DNA of 64,000 bases from Liquidambar formosana (lineage: Eukaryota > Streptophyta > Magnoliopsida > Saxifragales > Altingiaceae). The DNA lies in assembly GCA_039720395.1 (NCBI GenBank), contig CM077832.1, positions 25,958,763 through 26,022,762 on the forward strand. The letters are read 5' to 3'. The position numbers were made by a program, and so were the translations under genes. The first letter of the stretch is position 1. Each line of letters begins with the position of its first letter. The notes beneath the pieces were generated by a model. That model ran no database searches. It was not told the DNA's origin and saw nothing but the letters and a program-made list of their open reading frames with translations. Positions 51,650 through 61,208 of the stretch are shown piece after piece.

Positions 51650-54600
51650 GTTTATAGCGAGTCTAATTGAATCAGGAGAGCGTCGTGGACTCTAAAAAGC
51701 CTCTTAGGATTTTTTGGAGCACATAGAGCTCTTACGGGTTTCTAGGAAGCATTGTGAGGCTCCTACGAGTCCGTGGCGACTTTATTTGAGACTAGAGAGG
51801 ATTGACTCTAGAAAGCCTCTTAGGATTTTTTGGATAGTATTGAACTCCTTCAGGTGTCGAGGAAGAATTGTCAAGATACCAAGAGTGAATGGGGACTCTG
51901 AATGAGTTTAGAGAGCGTTATAGACTCTTGAAAGCATTATAGGATTTTTTTTGGATCGTATAGAACTCCTACGGGTGTCCAAGAAGCATTGTTGAGCTCC
52001 CATGAGTGAATGACGGCTCTAATTGAGTTTATAGAACGTCGTGGACTCAAAAAAGCCTTCTAGGATTTTATGGAGCATATAGAGGTCCTACGGGTGTCTT
52101 GGAAGCATTGCGAGGCTCCCACGGGTCTATGGCTACTCTAAATGAATTTATAGAGTGTCGTGGACTCTTGAAAGCCTCCTAGGATTTTTGTGTGGGTATA
52201 GAGCTCCTACGGGTGTCCAAGAAGCGTTGTGGACCTCCCACGAGTCAATGGAGACTCTAATAGAGTTTAGAAAGTGCCGTGAACTCTTAGGAGTCTGCTG
52301 TGATTTTTTTGGAGCATATATAGCTCCTACTGGTGTTTAGGAAGCATTGTAATGCTGCCACGAATGTAAGGCGATGCTATTGAGCCTCCACGGTTCTTGG
52401 ACTCTAGAAAGCCTCCTATGATTTTTTTTTTTCTAGCTTATAGAGATCCTATAGGTGTCTAGGAAGTGCTGGGAGGCTCCCACGAGTCTATAATCTAATT
52501 GAGTCTAGAGGGTGTCATGGACCTAAGAAGGCTTCATAGGATTTTCTTGACCATATTGAGCTCCTACGGGTGCCTAGGAGGCGTTGTGGCGCTCCCACGA
52601 TTCTATAGCGACTGTAATTGAATTTGGAGATTGTCGTGGACTCTAAAAGGCCTTCTAGGGTTTTTTGGAAGCGTATTGAGCTCCTATGGGTGTCTAGGAA
52701 GTGTTGAGAGGTTCCCTCGAGTAAATGGTGACCCTGAATGAGTTTAGAGCGCATCGTGGACTCTTGAAAGCCTCCTAGGATTTTTTGGAGCGTATAGAGC
52801 TCTTACAAGTGTCTAGGAAGCGTTGTGGGAGTCCCACGAGTCTATGGCGACCCTATTGACTCTAGAGAGCATTATAGAGCCTCAAAGGCCACCTAGGAAT
52901 TTTTGGACTGTGTAGAACTGCTACAGGTGTCCAGATAGCATTGTGGAGCTTCCACGAGTCAATGGTGACTCTAATTGAGTTTAAAAAGAGTCGTGGACTC
53001 TAAAAAATCTCCTAAGATTTTTTGGAGAGTATAGAGCTCCTATATGTGTCTAGGAAGCATTGTGAGGCTCCCACGAGTCTATGGAGACCCTATTAAGTCT
53101 AGAGAGTGTCGTGGACTCTAGAAAGCCTACTCGTATTTTTTGGAGCGTGTAAAGCTCCTACGGGTATCTTGGATGAGTTGTGAGGCGACCACGATTCTAT
53201 TGAGTCTATAATTGTGTCTAGAGATCGTCGTGGACTTTAGAATGCCTCCTAGGATTTTTTTTTTCGAGCGTATAGAGCTCTTAGGGGTGTGCAGGAAACG
53301 TTATGAGGCTCCCCGGAGTCTATGACGATTCTAATTGAGTGTAGAGAGCATCGTGGAGTCTAAAAAGCCTTTTAGGATTCTTTGGAGCTAATAGAGGTCC
53401 TACGGGTGTCTTGTAAGCGTTGTGAGGCTCCCCGGAGTCAGTGGCGACTCTAAATGTGTTTTGAGAGCATCGTGGAGTCTCGAAAGCTTCATAAAGTTTT
53501 TTTGGAGCGTATAGAGCTCAGACGGGGGTCTAGGAATCGTTGTGGAGATCCCACGAGTTAATGGCGGCTGTAATTTAGTTTAGAGAACGTCGTGGAGTCA
53601 CTAAAGTTTCCTTGGATTTTTTGGAGCGTATAGAGCTCATACTGGTATCTAGGAAGTATTGTGAGATTTCTATGAATCTGCAGCTACCCTACTGAGTCTA
53701 GCGAACGTCGTGAACTCTAGAAAGCCTCCTATGATTTTTGGAGCGTATAGAGTTGCTAGGGGTGTCTAGGAAGCGTTGTGAGGCTCCTACGAGTCTATAA
53801 CAACTCTAATTGAGTCAAGAGAGCATCGTGGGCTCTCAAAAGCATCCTAGGATTTTTTGGAGCTTATAGCGCTCCTACGGGTGTTAAGGAAGCATTGTGG
53901 GAGTCCCATGAGTCTATGGCGACCCTATTAACCTAAAAAGAATCGTGGATTCTTGAAGGCCTCCTGGGAATTTTTGGACTGTATAGAGCTCCTATGGGTG
54001 ACCAAAAAGCATTGTGGAGCTCCCACAAGTCAATAGCGACTCTAAATTAGTTTATAGAGAGACGTGGACTCTCAAAAGACTTCTAGGATTTTTTGGTGGG
54101 TATAGTGCTCCTACCTGTGTCTAAGAAGCATTGTGACACTCCCATGAGTCTATGGAGACCCTATTGAGTCTGGAGAGTATCGTGGACTCTAGAAATCCTA
54201 CTTGTATTTTTTGGAGCATATAGAGCTCCTACAGTTATCTAGGAAGTGTTGTGGGGCTCCCACGACTCTATGGAGACTTTAATTGAGTTTCGAGATTGTC
54301 ATGGACTCTAGAAAGCCTCTTAGGATTTTTGGGAGCGTATAGAGCTCCCAGGGGTGTGTAGGAAACGTCGTAAGGCTCCCATGAGTCTATGGCGGCCTTA
54401 ATTGAGTCTAAAGTGCGTCGTGGACTCTAAAAAGCGTTCTAGGATTCTTTAGAGCGTATAGAGGTCCTACGGGTGTCTTGGAAGCGTTGTGAGGCTTCTA
54501 CGAGTCAATGGCGATTCTAAATGACTTTAGAGAGCGTTGTGGACTCTCGAAAGGCTCGTAGGATTTTTTTTGAGCGGATAGAGCTCCTACAGGTATCTAA

Positions 54601-56124
54601 GAAGCATTGTGGAGCAGTTATCAGTCAAGGGCGACTCTAATTGAGTTTAGGGAGCACCATGAAGCCTCAAAAGTCTCCTGTGATTTTCTTGGAGCATATA
54701 CAACTCCGACTGGTGTTTTGGAAGCGTCGGGATGTTTCAACGAATGTAAGGCGACGCTATTGAGCCTCCTAGCGTCGTGGACTCTAGAAAGCCTCCTATG
54801 ATTTTTTGGAGCTTATAGAGCTCTTATGGGTGGTGTGTCTAGGAAGTGTTGGGAGGCTCCCATGAGTCTATAGCGACTTTAACTTAGTCTAGAGAGTGTT
54901 GTGGACTCTACAAAGCCTCCTACGATTTTTTGGAGCACATAGAGCTCCTACGGGTTTCTAGGAAGTGTTGTGAGATTTCTACGAGTCTGTGGTGACTTTA
55001 TTTGTGTTTGGAGAGGGTCATGGACTCTAGAAAGCCTCATAGGGTTTTCTAGATAGTATTGAGCTCCTACGGGTGTCTAGGAAGCGTTGTGAGGATACCA
55101 AGACTGAATGGCGACTCTAAATGAGTCTAGAGAGCGTAGTAGACTCTCAAAAGCATCCTAGGATTTTTTGGACCTCATAGAGCTCTTACGGGTGTCTAGG
55201 AAGCGTTGTGGAGATCCCAAGTGTCAATGACGGCTCAAATTGAGTTTTATAGAGCGTTGTGGACTCAAAAAACCCTTCTAGGAATTTTTGGAGCAAATAG
55301 AGGTCCTACGAGTGTCTTAGAAGCGTTATGAGGCTCCACGAGTCAATGGCGTGTCTAAATGAGTTTAGAGAGCCTCATGGACTCTCGAAAGCGTTTTAGG
55401 ATTTTTTTTGGAGCGTATAGAGCTCCTACGGGTGTCTAGGAAACGTTGTGGAGTTCCCACGAGTCAATGGCGACTGTAATTGAGTTTGGAGAGTGCTGTG
55501 AACTCTTAAGAGTCCTGTGATTTTTTTGGAGCATATATAGCTCCTACTGGTGTCTTGGAAGCGTTGTGGGACTCCCACGAATCTGTGGCTATGCTATTGA
55601 GTCTAGCAAGCGTTGTGGACTCTAAAAAGTCTCCGTTTATTTTTTTTGGAGCGTATAGAGCTGCTATGGGTGTCTAGGAAGTGTTGAGAGGCTCCCACGA
55701 GTCTATAGTGAGTCTAATTGAATCAGGAGAGCGTCGTGGACTCTAAAAATCCTAGGCTCTAGAAATCCTCCTAGGATTTTTTGGCGCACATAGAGCTCTT
55801 ACGGGTTTCCAGGAAGCGTTGTGAGACTCCTACGAGTCCGTGGCGACTTTATTTGAGACTAGAGAGGGTTGTGGACTCTAGAAAGCCTCTCAGGATTTTT
55901 TGGATAATATTGAGTTCCTTCGAGTGTCTAGGATGCATTGTCGAGCTCCCACGAGTCAATGACGGCTCTAATTGAGTTTATAGAGCGTCGTAGACTCAAA
56001 AAAGCCTTCTAGGATTTTTTGGAGTGTATAGAGCTCCTCCCAAGGGTGTGTAGGAAATGTTGTAGGGCTCCCACAAGTCTATGGCGACCCTAATTGAGTT
56101 TAGAGTGCGTCGTGGACTCTAAAG
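51650..56124. repeat. Satellite array g, inverted orientation
   Basis: About 38 monomers continuing array f after LINE-7. A landmark monomer pair (ctcttacgggtttctaggaagc followed by ggata(g/a)tattgag) lies at about 51725 and 55795, 4.07 kb apart, so the HOR also exists in the inverted half. It ends near ggactctaaag where the unknown ORF region starts. No gene. Confidence 0.88.
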
Positions 56125-56446
56125 ACTCATGAGAGCTTCTCTCTCTAGGAATCATAGGTAGAGGTTCGGCCAAGAAGAAAAATAAGAAGAAGAACAGATT
56201 TCATCCTTCTTCTCACGAGCGTGGAGTTGTTAGTCCATCCTCTAAGAGGGTATGTTTTGATTCTCGTTCTGTGCTACAGAATTTAGTTAATTCATCCCCT
56301 ATTTGTAATTCTCTAGCTGGGGATGTTGGTGGTTCTTTGGTATCTGTTTCACAGCTCCAAACCTCTCTTGTTACGAATAATGGAGGTATTAATCCTACCA
56401 ATCCAGCTATGACAAGTGATTCGGCCATTCAATCTCTTTCTCGTGG
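56125..56446 (+). pseudogene. Unknown lysine-rich ORF, left piece
   Basis: After gagagcttctctctctagg the reading GRGSAKKKNKKKN begins, preceded by ATA where an ATG might have been. It continues SSHERGVVSPSSKRVCFDSR, VSQLQTSLVTNNGG and SAIQSLSRG up to the LINE-6 insertion. The opening resembles LINE-5 ORF1 (SSAKKKKKKISPSRG), so a LINE ORF1 N-terminus is possible, but the similarity is short and confined to a basic region. The continuation is at 59415-59881. It is not assigned to a family. Confidence 0.5.
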
Positions 56447-56616
56447 TCCTTTTTTTTTTTTTTTTTTTTTTTGGGTAAGTAAGATGTATATTCCAAAACA
56501 AATGATGTACAATGAGAGTATCCAAAGCCAAACGGCCAAAGAAAAATCATCATCTAAAGACAAACCTATAAGCCAAGAAATGGTTTATAGGATTGTTTAA
56601 AGAATACTGAAAACAA

Positions 56617-56633
56617 GCCTCACAACCTGAGGC
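56617..56633 (-). other. LINE-6 3'-UTR stem-loop, 5-bp stem
   Basis: Minus strand GCCTC-AGGTTGT-GAGGC. Stem and loop differ from the common form, but pairing is kept and extended. Confidence 0.6.
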
Positions 56634-56641
56634 AAACAACA

Positions 56642-59413
56642 TCAAAAAATATCTAGACTAATGTTCCAATTATCACAAAAAGTCCTAGAGCGCTCATTGT
56701 CCTTGATATTAACAAAAGTAGAAGCTCTAAGCCTAATGTCACTAATAATACTCTTCAGCAAAAAGCATTCATTCCTGAAAGAATTATCATGAAGGCGGGC
56801 ATTCCTCTCTTGCCAAATGTTGTAGATAGTAGAGGCAAAAGCAAGTTTTTTAACTATTGAACAAAAAGATTTGCTCGTGGAGATATGAGTAGCCCAAAGA
56901 AGTTCATTTGTCCAATATCTTGGAGTACGATTGATGCAGCATAGACTCAGAATTTTCCCCCAAACCGTGGAGGAGTATCTACAAAGGAAGAAGAGGTGGT
57001 CCCTGCTTTCATAACCCTGGTTACATAATATGCAAGTAGCATTGGTAGTAACACCCCACATAACCAAACGATCCATGGTAGTGAGCCTATCCTGCATAGC
57101 AAGCCATAATATAAATGAATGTTTAGGAATAGCTTTAGAGAACCATACAAGGGAATACCACTCTTTAGTAGGTAATTTGTCTCTTAACATATTCCAAGCA
57201 GAGTGCATAGAAAAACCCCCAGATGGATCAGGAACCCATATGATAACATCCTCACGAGAACTAAAAATAGGCAATAAAGAAGCTTGAATTTCGAGCAACT
57301 CCATAGTGACAGTAATTGGCCATCTCCATATGGGCCCATCCAAAACAGCACTAACTTTAGCATTTGAAGGTAGCCCAGAATCATACATCACTCTTGCACC
57401 AAAAAGAGGGAATAAAGGACCTAATTGATGCCAATTATCATGCCATAGAAAGGTAGAATTGCCATTGCCTAGCTCGTGTTTAATGTGGGGCCTAATAAGG
57501 TCCCTATACTTGATAATCTTCCTCCACACCCAAGAACACTCAGCTGGAACCTTAACTGACCAGAAACTTCTGCCTCTAAGGAGATAGACTTTCACCCAAG
57601 CAACCCATAAAGACCCTGACCTAGAAAACAACGCCCAAATATGCTTCAGAACCGCTGCAATATTCATGTCTTGAACTCTTCTAATACCCAGCCCACCCTC
57701 TTGTTTCGGGTTACAAATAGAAGCCCAGCTGATTTTGGCACCATTTTGCTTAAGATCACACCCAGTCCACAAGAATTTCCTAAAAATCTGCTTAATAGAA
57801 GTACAAACTTTCTTAGGAAGAATGAATATGCTGCTCCAAAATTGCTGAATGCTAAATAGAACCGAATTAATAAGTTGAAGCCTCCCAGCATAAGAAAGAC
57901 CCCGAGAGCTCCAAGATTTGACCCTTTCAGTGATCCTGTCAATAAGAGGAACACAATCCACCATTTTCAGATTAGTGCTAATCAGAGGAACCCCTAGGTA
58001 TTTAACTGGTAGGGCACCTTCATCAAATCCCAGGATTCCCTTAATTTCAGACTTGATATCCTCAGCCACCCCAGCAAAGAAAATTACGCTCTTATTCAAA
58101 TTAGCTTTCAGCCCTGAAATACTTTCAAAACTAACTAACACATCACGAATTTTAGCAATGACATCAGGAGAACCATTAGCAAAGATAAGAAGATCATCAG
58201 CAAAGCAGAGATGAGTGAGTTTCATTTTCTGACATCTAGCATGGAATTTAAAATCAGGATTAGAAGCTAATTTAGCAAGCAGTCTCGAGAGAATTTCCAT
58301 AACTAACACAAAAAGATACGGAGACATAGGATCTCCCTGCCTAATGCCTCTTTTCCCCTCGAAATACCCCTCCAATCCACCATTAATAGAGACAGAATAT
58401 TTTGGAGACGAAATACATGCCTTGATCCATTGCACTACATGTAAAGGCGTATTCAAATGAACCAGAATATCAATGATAAAATCAGTACTAACAGTGTCAT
58501 AAGCTTTCATTAAGTCAACTTTGATAGCACACCTAGGATTACCAGAATTCCTATGGTAATTCTTAAGAATCTCTTGGGCAAGAAGAATATTGTCTGATAT
58601 ATTTCTACCAGAGATAAACGCAGACTGATTAGAACTGATAAAATCAGGGAGACAATCTTTGAGTCTATTAGCAATTATCTTCGATATGCACTTGTATATT
58701 GTATTGCAACAAGAAATAGGCCGAAAATCACTCATGATGGAAGGGTTAGGGACCTTAGGGATGAGAGCAATAGTGGTGGAATTCACTTCTGCCAAAAGCT
58801 TCCCTTGACAAAAGAAAGAATTCACAACAGCCAAGAAGTCATTCTGGACAATATTCCAAGCTGTTTTAAAAAATAGGGAGGTGTAACCATCAGGCCCAGG
58901 CGCCTTGTTCCAATTCATAGAAAAGAGAGTACTTTTGATTTCCTCATTGGTAACTGGACGATTAAGAAAAGAGAGCTGAGATTCATTCCATTCCAAACCA
59001 GGGAGGTCATTCAAGATAGAATTACAGTTGACAGAGGGAGACTTGCCAAACAAGTTGGAGAAATACTTAATAGCTTCATTCTTAATATCAGTATGATTAT
59101 TAAGAAGATTACCTGAGCTATTATATAAACTGGACAGCACATTAAGAGAGTTCCTTACTTTGACAGCTCTGTGGAAATAAGCAGTATTTTGATCACCAAG
59201 CTTGAGCCATTGAACCCGAGATTTTTGCTTAAGAAAACTCTCCTCAGCTCTAGCAAGGGAAATATACTTCATAAAGCAGTCTCTTTCAGTTTGAATAAGC
59301 CCTGGAAAATGAGGATTATGAAGAAGATTGTGTTGGGCAGAACATAAATCCTTGTCAGCCTGCTTAACTCTGTCATGAAAGTCTATCTCCTTAGAGGCAG
59401 AAGTTTCTTCTAA
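56642..59413 (-). CDS. LINE-6 ORF2, truncated but uninterrupted
   Basis: Open from the 5' break (LEETSASKEIDFHDRV) to the stop, about 923 codons; the first in-frame ATG is at 59272 (876 residues). Content: linker KSRVQWLKLGDQNTAYFHRAVK; reverse transcriptase NWNKAPGPDGYT, FRPISCCNTIYKCISKI, KVDLMKAYDTV, GIRQGDPMSPYLF, FADD (codons at 58193-58204), LPVKYLGVPL; C-terminal HSFILWLAMQDRL and CILCNQGYESRDHLFFLC. No stop or frameshift, so the insertion is young. Without the endonuclease it cannot retrotranspose on its own, and no promoter is visible. Confidence 0.88.
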   Translation of the reverse strand, partial: LEETSASKEIDFHDRVKQADKDLCSAQHNLLHNPHFPGLIQTERDCFMKYISLARAEESFLKQKSRVQWLKLGDQNTAYFHRAVKVRNSLNVLSSLYNSSGNLLNNHTDIKNEAIKYFSNLFGKSPSVNCNSILNDLPGLEWNESQLSFLNRPVTNEEIKSTLFSMNWNKAPGPDGYTSLFFKTAWNIVQNDFLAVVNSFFCQGKLLAEVNSTTIALIPKVPNPSIMSDFRPISCCNTIYKCISKIIANRLKDCLPDFISSNQSAFISGRNISDNILLAQEILKNYHRNSGNPRCAIKVDLMKAYDTVSTDFIIDILVHLNTPLHVVQWIKACISSPKYSVSINGGLEGYFEGKRGIRQGDPMSPYLFVLVMEILSRLLAKLASNPDFKFHARCQKMKLTHLCFADDLLIFANGSPDVIAKIRDVLVSFESISGLKANLNKSVIFFAGVAEDIKSEIKGILGFDEGALPVKYLGVPLISTNLKMVDCVPLIDRITERVKSWSSRGLSYAGRLQLINSVLFSIQQFWSSIFILPKKVCTSIKQIFRKFLWTGCDLKQNGAKISWASICNPKQEGGLGIRRVQDMNIAAVLKHIWALFSRSGSLWVAWVKVYLLRGRSFWSVKVPAECSWVWRKIIKYRDLIRPHIKHELGNGNSTFLWHDNWHQLGPLFPLFGARVMYDSGLPSNAKVSAVLDGPIWRWPITVTMELLEIQASLLPIFSSREDVIIWVPDPSGGFSMHSAWNMLRDKLPTKEWYSLVWFSKAIPKHSFILWLAMQDRLTTMDRLVMWGVTTNATCILCNQGYESRDHLFFLCRYSSTVWGKILSLCCINRTPRYWTNELLWATHISTSKSFCSIVKKLAFASTIYNIWQERNARLHDNSFRNECFLLKSIISDIRLRASTFVNIKDNERSRTFCDNWNISLDIF

Positions 59414-59419
59414 CTTCTC

Positions 59420-59881
59420 GTGGGTATTATTTCTTCTAACTCTGAGGGTGTCGAGTATGTTGAAGAGGAAACCAGTGGTGAAGAGGTTACCAGTGGTGAT
59501 GAGGAAACTAGTGGTGATGATGCTTCTTCTTGCGAATCTGATGAGTCTAATGAAATTTATAGCTCAGATTGTAAAGAAGTAGAGAATATCCAAGTGGAAG
59601 TAGGTATTCCACATGATATCAGTCAAATGGTTAACCGAGTCCAAGCTTTTGAAGATGCTCCCATGGCGTATTTGATGAATTTTTCTGCTAGGTATGAAAA
59701 ATTAGAGAAGGTATCTGAAGCACACGTGTATGGCCTTGCAAGTGGGTCTTCGGTGAAGGCTCAAGTCCATGCCTCTATTGCAAAACCGTCCTTTGTGTCA
59801 GTTCTTGAACAAAGTGGAAGCTTTGTTTTGGAGGGCAAATTCCAGCCCAATGCTCCTCAACGTGATGGTGGTCCCTGTTAG
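59420..59881 (+). CDS. Unknown acidic ORF, right piece
   Basis: Open frame of 153 codons beginning GTG GGT ATT inside the LINE-6 duplication, so the start is not real; it is the downstream part of an ORF split by LINE-6. The first third is acidic with near-repeats ETSGEEVTSGDEETSGDDASS. It continues IPHDISQMVNRVQAFEDAP, NFSARYEKLEKVSEAHVYG and QSGSFVLEGKFQPNAPQRDGGPC, then TAG. Joining it to the left piece in frame needs one base removed at the duplication. I do not recognise the family. It ends 53 bp before the copia LTR. Confidence 0.45.
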   Translation: MGIISSNSEGVEYVEEETSGEEVTSGDEETSGDDASSCESDESNEIYSSDCKEVENIQVEVGIPHDISQMVNRVQAFEDAPMAYLMNFSARYEKLEKVSEAHVYGLASGSSVKAQVHASIAKPSFVSVLEQSGSFVLEGKFQPNAPQRDGGPC

Positions 59882-59934
59882 AGATATTGGCCATTTATTA
59901 AAGTGGGTCCCATGTATAATTTGAGGTGGGTCCA
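59882..59934. other. Short gap before the copia LTR, no gene
   Basis: 53 bp with tgttagagatattggcc at its left edge, which I considered as an LTR start. The stretch ends gtggGTCCA, the likely target flank of the LTR. Confidence 0.4.
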
Positions 59935-60841
59935 TGTTGGAATTAGTTAATCTCTATGTGGAGATTTAATTCAAATATTTAATTGGCCAAAATCATTAAT
60001 GGGTGAATGAGAAATTGTTCTCTAAAGTCACCTTTGAATAGTTGGTTGAAGAATGGTAATAAGGCTTGTCCCACATTGAGTAACTATGAAATTCTGAGTG
60101 AATTCATATACACATACTTTGGACCTATGGTTTGGACCCAAAGGGCACCCAAGTTTTGTGAGGAGGGAGGACCTAGCCAACATTGGGTTTGGACCCAAAA
60201 ACACACGCACGCGCCCGCCCACACAGCACCGAACCGAGCCGGGCCGGGTCGGGTGGGGTGGGGTCAAGAAGATTGACCCATGTGTTTTATTTTTTAGGCA
60301 AAATTTATTTTGCTAATTAATTTAATTACCGTTAAGTCATGTCTGTCTGTTAACCCAGAACAGTCGTGAACAAAAGACACACCTGATCAATGTGCCTTTT
60401 GGACTGTTCTGGATAGTCACTTCTGGGTTGTTTATTTAAACTGCATTTCGCAGTCAATTAGAGGTTAATCAAGAAATTAATTTTCGTACTGTTTAAGAGA
60501 GAGTAAGGACACAATGGGTTCGCCAGACGCAGAGATTGCAGTGCTTCTTCTGTGCGTACAGATCATTGTATCCTGGGAGGCAGACGTCTGTGAGACTCAA
60601 AGCACCAAGTGAGGGGCGAAATCTGTCTTAAGGACATAGCGTCAAACGCTAGCCTTGATCAATCCGATTCTGTTTTATTATCTTCTGTATTCTGTAAGTT
60701 TGTGAATTTTCAGAATTTATTTCGATTTCTATTATATTCTGTGTTTTGTATATTAGTGTAATTCAGAATAATTCGTGTATTATATACATACTGTTTTGAC
60801 AGAATTATAAATAAGTAATACAAGACAATATTTTTCCAACA
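59935..60841 (+). mobile_element. 5' LTR of a second copia element
   Basis: It begins TGTTGGAATTAG and ends TTTTTCCAACA, so the ends form an 8-bp inverted repeat (TGTTGGAA / TTCCAACA). Length 907 bp. A TATA-like tttatttaaa lies at 60431-60440. A GC-rich stretch (acacacgcacgcgcccgccc then gggccgggtcggg) lies at 60197-60265. A copia gag follows downstream on the same strand, which supports the 5' LTR reading. No primer-binding site matching initiator tRNA-Met was found at 60842, and the 3' LTR is outside the window. Confidence 0.72.
60431..60440 (+). promoter_or_regulatory. TATA-like box in the copia LTR
   Basis: tttatttaaa about 410 bp before the LTR end, in the position expected for the U3/R promoter of a plus-strand element. 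Confidence 0.45.
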
Positions 60842-61007
60842 ATCTTAAGACAGATCTTCGTTTCTGTTTGCTTTGTAAATTCTGTTAATTATAGTTTGTA
60901 TATATCAGTTTAAATACTGTTTGATAATCTACGTAATATAGAATATATTCTGTATTATATATTCTGTATTACGAATTCTATATTATATTATATAATTCTG
61001 TGTATTT
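60842..61007 (+). other. Copia leader, left part
   Basis: AT-rich untranslated leader with many ctgtat / attctgt repeats. It is interrupted at ctgtgtattt by LINE-5 and resumes at 63405-63442 before the gag ATG. Confidence 0.6.
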
Positions 61008-61125
61008 TTTTTTTTTTTGGATAAGTGAGAAAGTATATTCCAAAAAACCAAGATATACATGAAGAGCAAAACTAGCCCTCAAAGGGCAGCAAACTCCCTA
61101 AAGGAGCAAAAAAAGATCAACAAAG

Positions 61126-61142
61126 CCCTCACAACTCGAGGG
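61126..61142 (-). other. LINE-5 3'-UTR stem-loop, distal
   Basis: Minus strand CCCTC-GAGTTGT-GAGGG, 5-bp stem. Second copy of the motif in this element. Confidence 0.6.
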
Positions 61143-61162
61143 AAAAAGAAACAACAATAAAA

Positions 61163-61179
61163 CTCTCACAGCCCGAGAG
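61163..61179 (-). other. LINE-5 3'-UTR stem-loop, proximal
   Basis: Minus strand CTCTC-GGGCTGT-GAGAG, 5-bp stem with the common loop. Confidence 0.6.
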
Positions 61180-61208
61180 GAAGCAAAAACAACCACTATA
61201 GCAACCAC

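Larger units (their letters stand above)
56447..59414 (-). mobile_element. LINE-6: 5'-truncated, ORF2 open
   Basis: A 2.97-kb minus-strand LINE with a 9-bp duplication ttctcgtgg (56438-56446 and 59415-59423), poly(T) of 23 at 56450-56472, terminal CATCTTACTTACCC, a 3' UTR with a stem-loop at 56617-56633, and ORF2 from the linker to the stop. It splits an older ORF. The endonuclease and ORF1 are missing through 5' truncation. Confidence 0.9.

Noticed and set aside
1120..56124. Regularly spaced repeats resembling a CRISPR array
   Set aside because: Tandem ~118-bp monomers with no unique spacers in a plant retroelement context; there are no cas genes.
59877..59893. LTR start at tgttagagatattggcc
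   Set aside because: The TGTTGGAA at 59935 pairs better with the TTCCAACA end at 60841; the other start remains possible without a second LTR to compare.
60190..60265. GC-rich stretch in the LTR as a CpG-island promoter of a host gene
   Set aside because: It lies within the copia LTR and no host gene follows.
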